From contig JAPONU010000184.1 of the NCBI GenBank assembly GCA_026713745.1, positions 1 through 9,351 of the forward strand: 9,351 bases of DNA, read 5' to 3'. This DNA is from a bacterium. Lineage in GTDB: Bacteria; Actinomycetota; Acidimicrobiia; Acidimicrobiales; CATQHL01. Made by a program: the position numbers and the translations under genes. The notes beneath the pieces are model-generated. The model worked only from the letters and a program-made list of their open reading frames with translations, was not told the DNA's origin and did not search any database. How positions within the stretch are numbered: the first letter of the stretch is position 1; every line of letters begins with the position of its first letter. Of this stretch, positions 1 through 5,257 are shown one piece after another.

Positions 1-147
1 CGCACCGATCCTGCCCCGGCGGCAAGGCCTCCCGCACGGCACGACCCGGAATCGCCGCACCGCTGGAGGACCCGGGCCAACCCGCCCAACCGGTCCAGAT
101 GAACAGCTTTGCGCCGCTGGGTCGTCCGGCGCGACCACGGGTCGCGT
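1..147. other. Unassigned left edge, possible tail of an upstream gene
   Basis: In actinobacteria gatD normally follows murT, so the end of murT is expected here. Three + frames were read. One stops at 100-102, one stops at 149-151 (its TGA would overlap the gatD ATG at 148 as ATGA, the coupling seen twice more in this window), and one runs open into gatD. None shows the C-terminal residues I would expect of MurT. The translated tails are Pro/Arg/Gly-rich and could be GC-rich noise. I cannot decide whether this is a divergent murT end or intergenic DNA. Confidence 0.3.
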
Positions 148-906
148 ATGAGAACCCCTGCCGTGCGGCTCTGGCACCTGTACCCGCGGGAGATGAACAT
201 CTACGCCGACCGGGGCAACATCGCGGTGCTGAGCGCCCGATTGCGCCGCCGCGGGATCGACGTGGACCTGCACGAGTCGGGTCCCGGCGAGACGATTCCC
301 ACCGGCGAAGCGGACCTGCTGTACCTCGGCGGCGGGCAGGACCGCGACCAGTTGGCCGTCGCCGCCGACCTGGCTTCCACCAAGGCCGCCACCATGTGCG
401 ACCTGCTGGAAGGCGGTGCCGCCGGGCTGTTCGTCTGTGGGGGCTACCAGCTCGCCGGGCACAGCTACCGCACCGGCGGCGGCGAGACCGTGGCGGGCAT
501 CGGTGTCCTGGACATCGAGACCGTCGCGGGCCCGGACCGCCTCATAGGCGACATCGTGCTGCGATCGGACCTGGGGCCCGGCGACGAGCCGGACCGTCTG
601 GTCGGCTACGAGAACCACGCCGGGCGCACCCGGCTCGGCGCCGGGGCCAAGGCTCTGGGCCAGGTGGTCAAGGGCCACGGCAACAACGGCACCGACCGCA
701 GCGAGGGCGCGGTGGCCAACCGCACGATCGGCACCTACCTGCATGGTCCGCTGCTGCCGAAGAACCCCTGGCTGGCCGACCTGATCCTGGGCTGGGCGCT
801 GGAGCACCGCTACGGCCGCACGTTCGAGCTCGAACCACTCGAGGACCGCCTGGAGCAGGCCGCCCATCGCGCAGCCGTCGCCCGAGCCGACCACCCCCGC
901 CGCTGA
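148..906 (+). CDS. gatD: Lipid II isoglutaminyl synthase, glutamine amidotransferase subunit GatD
   Basis: Cytoplasmic glutaminase subunit of the MurT/GatD complex, which amidates the D-Glu of the lipid II stem peptide to D-isoglutamine. The 252-residue product is a class I (CobB/CobQ-like) glutamine amidotransferase domain. Visible motifs are the N-terminal LYPREMNIYADRGN strand and loop (residues 11-24), the nucleophile elbow VCGGYQ with Cys97, the YENHAG segment (154-159) and the catalytic-His motif GTYLHGPLLPKNP with His199. Length fits the family (about 240-250). I chose ATG 148 because family proteins begin a few residues before the LYP motif; a TTG at 109 in the same frame would add 13 basic residues with no family counterpart. 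No good Shine-Dalgarno precedes either start. MurT, its obligate ligase partner, is not visible in the window. The family call is strong; the start is moderately sure. Confidence 0.9.
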   Translation: MRTPAVRLWHLYPREMNIYADRGNIAVLSARLRRRGIDVDLHESGPGETIPTGEADLLYLGGGQDRDQLAVAADLASTKAATMCDLLEGGAAGLFVCGGYQLAGHSYRTGGGETVAGIGVLDIETVAGPDRLIGDIVLRSDLGPGDEPDRLVGYENHAGRTRLGAGAKALGQVVKGHGNNGTDRSEGAVANRTIGTYLHGPLLPKNPWLADLILGWALEHRYGRTFELEPLEDRLEQAAHRAAVARADHPRR

Positions 907-910
907 CTCC

Positions 911-1033
911 TGGATCCCGGCCACCATCGGAGAGACCAAGAGCACCGGCGCCCCACCACCCAACAAACCGACGACCCACCACCCAACAAACCGACGACCC
1001 ACCACTTGTCAAGCCGGCGAAGGCCGGGATCCG
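911..1033. repeat. Inverted pair of REP-like palindromes bracketing a tandem repeat
   Basis: This is the gatD-cysQ gap. The right copy, 1008-1033, is a 26-bp REP-like unit (arms CCGGC 1014-1018 and GCCGG 1023-1027). It matches the reverse complement of the unit at 6484-6509 at 21 of 26 positions by eye. The left copy, 911-930, is a degenerate partial unit in the opposite orientation (about 16 of 20). The core GGATCCCGGCC (912-922) and its exact reverse complement (1022-1032) therefore form an 11-bp inverted repeat enclosing about 100 bp. This could be a REP doublet (BIME-like) or a very small non-autonomous element. It may also help end gatD transcripts, though there is no T-run. Confidence 0.6.
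952..1005. repeat. 23-bp tandem repeat, about 2.35 copies
   Basis: Bases 952-1005 show perfect 23-bp periodicity: each base equals the one 23 positions later until the mismatch at 1006. The core CAACAAACCGACGA appears at 961 and 984. It lies between the two inverted REP-like arms, has no spacers, and sits in non-coding DNA after the gatD stop. Confidence 0.8.
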
Positions 1034-1097
1034 GACCCGCGGTGCGCACGCGGCGGACGGCGGTGGCGGGTTGGCGTTCGTGCGGTGGTTGCGTCAT

Positions 1098-1109
1098 TAG
1101 GGTGAAGGG
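1098..1109 (+). promoter_or_regulatory. Candidate -10 element for leaderless cysQ transcription
   Basis: TAGGGT at 1098-1103 fits the actinobacterial TAnnnT -10 pattern and lies exactly 6 bases before the cysQ ATG. That spacing would put +1 on the A of ATG and give a leaderless mRNA, which is common in actinobacteria. The same GGTGAAGGG string could instead act as a tight Shine-Dalgarno on a longer transcript. No convincing -35 is seen. Confidence 0.4.
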
Positions 1110-2228
1110 ATGCCCGCCGCCGGCACCACTCCCGACGCTTCCGACGATCGCGACGCTCCTGACGCTCCCGGCACGCCCGACGATCGCGCCGGCGCCACCG
1201 AGGAGGATCACCGCCTGGCGGCGGAGTTGGCGACCCGGACCGGGGTGCTGCTCATCGAACTGCGACGTGAGTACGGCTTCGATGTCAGCGACGAAGCGGG
1301 CGGGCCGGGCCGGAGCGGGACGGGCCGAGGCGGCGCAGACCGGGGCGGGACGAGCCGGAGCAGGACAGGTCCGGGCAGCGCGGGCCCAGGCGGCGCAGAC
1401 CGGGGCGGGACGAGCCGGAGCGGGACAGGTCCGGGCAGCGCGGGCCCAGGCGGCGCAGACCGGGGCGGGACGAGCCGGAGCAGGACAGGTCCGGGCAGCG
1501 CGGGCCCAGGCGGCGCAGGCCGGGGCGGCGCTGGTCCGGGCATCGCCGACATGCTGCGAGCCGGGGGCGACCGGCTGGCGCACGAGTTCCTGGCCGCGGC
1601 TCTCGCCGAGGCGCGGCCCGACGACGCCGTGCTCTCCGAGGAGGCGCCCGACGACCGGCGACGGCTGGGCCACCGGCGAGTGTGGATCATCGATCCGCTC
1701 GACGGCACCCGCCAGTACGGCGAACCCGGCAGGACCGACTGGGGCGTGCACGTCGCCCTCGCCATCGACGGCGCGCCGGTGGCCGGCGCAGTGGCCCTGC
1801 CCGCCGAGGGCGTCACACTGAGCACCGCCGATCCCCCGTCCCTGCCGCCTTCACCGTCGGGCAGCAGCGACGGCAGCCGCCGGCGGGTGATCGCCAGCCG
1901 GAGCCGCCCCGGTTCCGACGCCCGGGTGGTTGCAGCGGCGCTCGACGCAGAACTCATCGCACTCGGCTCGGTGGGCGCCAAGGTTGCGCAGGTGATACGC
2001 GGCGGGGCGGACGCCTACGTGCACTCGGGGGGCCAGTCGGAGTGGGATTCGGCCGCCCCGGTGGCCGTGGCGCTGGCCTGCGGCCTGCACGCCTCCCGAA
2101 TCGACGGCCGGGCACTGCGCTACAACCGCCCCAACGTCGAGCTTCCCGACCTGCTGGTCTGCCGCACCGACGTGGCCGAGGCCGCGCTCGCAGCACTGGC
2201 GGCGCCCGCGGCCACAACCGCCGGCTGA
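1110..2228 (+). CDS. cysQ: CysQ-type 3'(2'),5'-bisphosphate nucleotidase / inositol monophosphatase family, with in-frame minisatellite
   Basis: Predicted Mg-dependent phosphatase that converts 3'-phosphoadenosine 5'-phosphate to AMP, recycling the by-product of sulfate assimilation; some actinobacterial homologues also take inositol or fructose phosphates. IMPase-fold signatures are present: LSEE with Glu177/Glu178, DPLDGT at 195-200, and EWDSAAPVAVALACG with Trp312-Asp313. GRTDWGVHVAL (207-217) and GLHASRIDG are typical of mycobacterial CysQ. The product is 372 residues against a usual 250-270. The excess is an acidic Asp/Pro/Thr-rich N-terminus (residues 1-33) and a Gly/Ser/Arg-rich insert (about 64-145) made of 20-residue repeats, placed between the first helix and the DRLAHEFL helix, near the mobile active-site loop of IMPases. 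ATG 1110 is used; the conserved part begins near residue 33. It ends 7 bp before nucS, so the two are probably co-transcribed. A broader IMPase specificity cannot be excluded. Confidence 0.87.
   Translation: MPAAGTTPDASDDRDAPDAPGTPDDRAGATEEDHRLAAELATRTGVLLIELRREYGFDVSDEAGGPGRSGTGRGGADRGGTSRSRTGPGSAGPGGADRGGTSRSGTGPGSAGPGGADRGGTSRSRTGPGSAGPGGAGRGGAGPGIADMLRAGGDRLAHEFLAAALAEARPDDAVLSEEAPDDRRRLGHRRVWIIDPLDGTRQYGEPGRTDWGVHVALAIDGAPVAGAVALPAEGVTLSTADPPSLPPSPSGSSDGSRRRVIASRSRPGSDARVVAAALDAELIALGSVGAKVAQVIRGGADAYVHSGGQSEWDSAAPVAVALACGLHASRIDGRALRYNRPNVELPDLLVCRTDVAEAALAALAAPAATTAG
1321..1528 (+). repeat. 60-bp coding minisatellite in cysQ, about 3.5 copies
   Basis: Three full 60-bp units (1321-1380, 1381-1440, 1441-1500) and a 28-bp partial fourth are tandem. 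Units 1 and 2 differ at two bases, and units 2 and 3 at one base (a G/A giving Gly versus Arg in the repeat peptide). The unit length is a multiple of three, so the frame is kept and each unit adds 20 residues of Gly/Ser/Arg/Thr/Pro. Decayed half-units flank both ends. The near-identity of the copies indicates recent expansion or ongoing homogenisation. Confidence 0.95.
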
Positions 2229-2235
2229 GGCCGCC

Positions 2236-2895
2236 GTGCGCATCGTCGTCGCCCGCTGCACCGTCGACTACGAGGGCCGGCTCGCCGCGCACCTGCCCGA
2301 AGCCGTGCGCCTCATCATGGTCAAGGCCGACGGCAGCATCGCCATCCACGCCGACGGCGGCGCCTACAAGCCACTGAACTGGATGAACCCTCCCAACACC
2401 GTCAACGAGGACCCCGAGTGCTGGACGGTCACCAACCCTCGCGGCGAGAAGCTGGTGATCAACATCGCCGAGATCCTCTCCGACGTGTCCCACGAGCTGG
2501 GCGGCGATCCGGGGCTGCGCAAGGACGGCGTGGAAGCGCACCTGCAGGAGTTGCTGGCCGCGGACCCCTCGGTGCTGGAGGAGGGATACCGGCTGGTCCG
2601 CCGCGAGTACCCCACCGCCGTCGGGCCGGTGGACCTGCTTTGCCGCGACGCGGCGGGCGCGGCGGTGGCCGTGGAGGTCAAGCGGCGCGGCGAGACCAAC
2701 GGCGTTGAGCAACTCAGCCGCTACCTGGAGTTCCTGAACGCCGACCCGGCACTCCAGCCCGTGCAGGGGATGCTGGTGGCCGAGGAGATCAAGCCCCAGG
2801 CGCGGGTTCTGGCCGACGCCAGGGGCATCCGCTGCAAGGTGGTGGACTACAGCGCGCTGCGCGGCACCAAGCCCGAGGACCTGCGACTTTTCTAG
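2236..2895 (+). CDS. nucS: Mismatch-specific endonuclease NucS/EndoMS
   Basis: Homodimeric endonuclease that cuts both strands at mismatches (chiefly G:T, G:G, T:T) and drives the non-canonical, MutS/MutL-independent mismatch repair of actinobacteria and some archaea. The 219-residue product fits actinobacterial family size. The N-terminal DNA-binding and dimerisation half covers about residues 1-95, with KPLNWMNPPN at 45-54. The C-terminal RecB-like nuclease half carries Glu100, Asp133 (GPVDLL), the Glu147-x-Lys149 pair (VEVKRRG) and Gln159 (EQLSRY), with the D-x13-E-x-K spacing known for the family. It ends in DLRLF, a C-terminal motif of the kind actinobacterial NucS uses to bind the beta sliding clamp. 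GTG 2236 is chosen because MRIVVARC is the usual N-terminus and a GAGG Shine-Dalgarno (2227-2230) overlaps the cysQ stop 5 bases upstream. It is very likely expressed from the cysQ promoter. Confidence 0.95.
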   Translation: MRIVVARCTVDYEGRLAAHLPEAVRLIMVKADGSIAIHADGGAYKPLNWMNPPNTVNEDPECWTVTNPRGEKLVINIAEILSDVSHELGGDPGLRKDGVEAHLQELLAADPSVLEEGYRLVRREYPTAVGPVDLLCRDAAGAAVAVEVKRRGETNGVEQLSRYLEFLNADPALQPVQGMLVAEEIKPQARVLADARGIRCKVVDYSALRGTKPEDLRLF

Positions 2896-2977
2896 CCGGC
2901 CCTCTACGAGACTGGTCAGCAATGGCCATTTCGCTGGACCCACAAGCCCCTTACCAGGGCTTTCGCGGCGAAGGATC

Positions 2978-3091
2978 GGCCGATTCGGGGATTGCTCACA
3001 ACACTCCCAGCCGGCCCTCACGCCGGACTTCTGGCCGGCTCCCTCACCGGCCTTCTCCCAGGAGCCGGCGGGTCGATCCCCGGAATCGGCC
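2978..3091. repeat. Long imperfect inverted repeat with two mutually exclusive hairpins
   Basis: Outer arms: 2978-2992 (GGCCGATTC then GGGGAT) pairs with 3076-3091 with one extra base at 3082. Inside, AGCCGGCC (3009-3016) pairs perfectly with GGCCGGCT (3033-3040), while GCCGGCTCC (3034-3042) pairs perfectly with GGAGCCGGC (3061-3069). The two inner stems share bases 3034-3040 and cannot form together. An imperfect direct repeat of period about 24 (3010-3033 and 3034-3057) underlies these arms. It could be a terminator region for nucS, an attenuator-like switch, or a small mobile palindromic element. It probably lies upstream of the vanW transcription start, which argues against a vanW leader role. 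Confidence 0.5.
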
Positions 3092-3115
3092 ACCCAGGCG
3101 CGGTATTTCCGTCTC

Positions 3116-3148
3116 TTTGAACGCGACGGGCACCGGTACCCTGAAGGC
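3116..3148 (+). promoter_or_regulatory. Candidate vanW promoter
   Basis: TTTGAA (3116-3121) and TACCCT (3137-3142, a TAnnnT -10) are separated by 15 bp, a little short for a housekeeping promoter. TACCCT is followed by GAAGGC and then ATA at 3149, the same layout as TAGGGT-GAAGGG-ATG in front of cysQ. This places a likely +1 near 3149, just at the start of the vanW frame extension. Confidence 0.4.
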
Positions 3149-3235
3149 ATAGTCACACCTGAGCTGCCGTACTCCTATGAGGGGCCTTCGGGCGGCGACG
3201 AACCCCAGCGCCCGCGTTACGGGCGGATCCTGGCT

Positions 3236-5257
3236 GTGCTGGTTGGCGCCCTGTTGATGGGCTTCCTGGGGGTGTACATCGCCGATGTGGTCGTGCGCTC
3301 GGGCCGCACCGGGCCGAACACAGAACTCGAGGGCGTGGACGTCGGCGGACTCTCCGAGGAGGAGATCCGCACCGAGGTCCAGAAGCTGTCCGACGACTAC
3401 GCCAACAGGAGCCTGCCGCTGCTCACGCCCGCCGGCACCGTGGCAGCGACCGCCGGGGAACTGGGCTTCACCCTCGACGTGGAGGCCAACGTGAGCGCCG
3501 CTCTGGCTGCCGGCCAGACAGGCGCCTCGCCCATCGCCTGGGCTTCCTCGTTCTTCGGAGAGAACAACCTCCGTGCGATCGTGAGCTGGGACGAGGTCGT
3601 GGCGCAGCAGTTCACCGAAGGCATCCAGCCCGTCGGTATCCGCGAGGCCTCGCCGGCCCGTCTGGAGCTGAGCGACGGCGTCTTCGTGGTGGTGCCGGGC
3701 GTCACCGGGCTGGAAGTCACGCCCACCGACATCCGGGCGGCGGTGCGGCAGGTGGCGGCGACCCGCACGCTGCCGGAGGTGATCGTGGTGGAGCCCTCCT
3801 CGTTCCCCCCGCAGGTCACCGCGTTCGACCTGCAGGCGACCGCCGACTACGTCAACGCCCGCACAGCGCTGGGTCTAACCGTCTACGTCGAGGAGACCAT
3901 CCGCCAGTTCATGCCCGCCGAGGTGCGCAGTTGGCTCACCGTGACCCCGGCCAACCCGCCCGCCATCGACCTCGACACCGCCTATGTCACCGAGGTGATC
4001 GAGACCCGCCTGGCGAACGTGGCCGTGCCGGGCTACTCCGGCCAGTTCACGATCGTCGACGGGGTGCCGGTGGCGATCGACGCCCGGCCCGCCCGCCGCT
4101 GCTGCGCGCCGAACGCCGGCGAGACGGCGCTGGCCGCCCTGCAGAACGCAAACCCGGAGATCCGGCTGCACCTCACGGACATACCCGGCAGCGAGGGTGA
4201 CCTCATCGCCGAGACCGGCATCCGCGAACTCGTCGGCGAGTTCACCACCTACTACACGCCCGGCCAGAACAGGGTCACCAACATCCGCCTCATCGCCGAC
4301 ATCGTGCAGGGCGCAATCATCGGCCCCGGCGAGACGTGGTCGGTGAACGACTACGTGGGGCGCCGCACCGAGGGCAAGGGGTTCGTGCCCGCAGGCGTGA
4401 TCTACCTGGGCAAGTTCCAGGAGGACGTGGGCGGCGGCGTCTCGCAGTTCGCCACCACGATATTCAACGCGGCCTTCTTCGCCGGCCTGGACTTCGGGGA
4501 GTACCAGGCGCACTCCATCTACATCAGCCGCTACCCGTACGGTCGTGAGGCCACGATCTCCTACCCGCACCCCGACCTGCAGCTGCGAAACAACACGCCC
4601 TACTCGGTGCTGCTGTGGCCGACCTCCACCGAGGAGTCGGTCACCGTGCAGATCTACAGCACCCTCCACATGACCGTCACGCAGAGCGGCCAGTGGGAAG
4701 AGGAAGAGGACCGGTGCACAGAGGTCTTCACCGAGCGCACCCGCGCCTTTGCCGACGGTTCCGCTACGACCGACATCGTCAAGGCGCTCTACCAGCCCGC
4801 CGAGGGCCTGAACTGCCAGGGGCAACCGTTCGTGGCGCCGCCGGACTGCGCGCCGGGCACCGGGGCGGTGGACAACGACAACGACGGCTGGGTGGAGTCC
4901 TGCCGGGCCCTGTGTCCGGTGCCCGAAACCGGCGGCGAGGGAAACGTTCCCACGACGGCCACCTCCATTCCCGTTGACAGCTGCATCCCCGTCTGCACGG
5001 ACGACCCGGATGTCGAAGGAAGTGTGGAGGCAACGCCCTGCATCCCGCTCTGCGGACCCGAGGACGCCGACGCCTCCCCGGGCAGTTGCGCCCGACCCGG
5101 GGACATCCCCGGTGGGCCCGCGGACCCCGAGGCGTCACCCGCCGTCGAGTCGCCCGGCGACGGGCCGGGCGACTCGACGGTGATCGAACCCGAGGGAGGC
5201 TCTGTCGAAGCCGACGCCGAGGCGGAGACGGAGGCCCTGCCCATCGACGACGCATGA
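3236..5257 (+). CDS. Membrane-anchored VanW / peptidoglycan-binding-4 domain protein
   Basis: Role in the cell envelope is inferred; the biochemical function of VanW proteins is not established. Numbering from GTG 3236 (673 residues): transmembrane segment 1-20; PG_binding_4-like repeat starting LEGVDVGGLSEEEI (31-44), with probably a second divergent copy to about 330 including a CC pair at 289-290; VanW domain about 335-475 with GETWSVNDYVG (365-375), GFVPAGVIY (382-390) and GGGVSQFATTIFNA (399-412); then a Cys-rich tail with Cys494, 527, 538, 556, 560, 583, 587, 602, 606 and 618, a DNDNDGWVE loop at 546-554, and an acidic end. GTG 3236 falls inside the hydrophobic helix and lacks a positive N-region. 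The frame is open upstream and reads sensibly (PELPYSYEGPSGGDEPQRPR, then YGRILAV) from about 3149, so the true start is probably upstream with a non-standard codon. The stop overlaps the next gene by ATGA. Confidence 0.85.
   Translation: MLVGALLMGFLGVYIADVVVRSGRTGPNTELEGVDVGGLSEEEIRTEVQKLSDDYANRSLPLLTPAGTVAATAGELGFTLDVEANVSAALAAGQTGASPIAWASSFFGENNLRAIVSWDEVVAQQFTEGIQPVGIREASPARLELSDGVFVVVPGVTGLEVTPTDIRAAVRQVAATRTLPEVIVVEPSSFPPQVTAFDLQATADYVNARTALGLTVYVEETIRQFMPAEVRSWLTVTPANPPAIDLDTAYVTEVIETRLANVAVPGYSGQFTIVDGVPVAIDARPARRCCAPNAGETALAALQNANPEIRLHLTDIPGSEGDLIAETGIRELVGEFTTYYTPGQNRVTNIRLIADIVQGAIIGPGETWSVNDYVGRRTEGKGFVPAGVIYLGKFQEDVGGGVSQFATTIFNAAFFAGLDFGEYQAHSIYISRYPYGREATISYPHPDLQLRNNTPYSVLLWPTSTEESVTVQIYSTLHMTVTQSGQWEEEEDRCTEVFTERTRAFADGSATTDIVKALYQPAEGLNCQGQPFVAPPDCAPGTGAVDNDNDGWVESCRALCPVPETGGEGNVPTTATSIPVDSCIPVCTDDPDVEGSVEATPCIPLCGPEDADASPGSCARPGDIPGGPADPEASPAVESPGDGPGDSTVIEPEGGSVEADAEAETEALPIDDA

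Larger units (their letters stand above)
2896..3148. other. Structured GC-rich gap between nucS and vanW
   Basis: No gene is supported here: the only short + ORF (2922-3152) has Arg/Pro/Ser-rich, non-family content. The gap holds a hairpin with AAGCCC/GGGCTT arms (2944-2949/2957-2962) followed only by TTTCG, a perfect palindrome ATCGGCCGAT (2975-2984), a long imperfect inverted repeat (2978-3091), competing hairpins inside it, and a less GC-rich promoter-like stretch from about 3100. An 11-bp direct repeat, AGCCGGCCCTC, occurs at 2894 (overlapping the nucS stop) and at 3009. Confidence 0.6.

Noticed and set aside
99..1100. Long + ORF overlapping gatD in another frame
   Set aside because: Arg/Pro/Gly-rich product with no family motifs; an out-of-frame shadow of gatD, which has complete catalytic motifs.
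1006..1981. Extra long ORFs on both strands across the cysQ repeat
   Set aside because: The 60-bp unit lacks stops in several frames and its length is a multiple of three, so all those frames stay open; only the cysQ frame carries family motifs.
2944..2963. Intrinsic terminator after nucS
   Set aside because: A 6-bp stem with a 7-base loop but only three Ts follow; too weak to call with confidence.
2922..3152. 76-codon + ORF in the nucS-vanW gap
   Set aside because: Arg/Pro/Ser-rich, no start signal, runs through strong palindromes and the proposed promoter.
1954..3156. 400-codon ORF on the - strand opposite nucS
   Set aside because: Antisense shadow of a high-GC gene; nucS on the + strand has all catalytic residues.
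4036..4130. CC pair at residues 289-290 as a metal site or frameshift scar in vanW
   Set aside because: The frame and codon use continue smoothly on both sides; no partner motif is seen, so a separate call is not supported.
5086..5253. N-terminal extension of the reductase
   Set aside because: The Arg-rich extension is out-of-frame vanW sequence; the FAD-binding strand starts right after ATG 5254.
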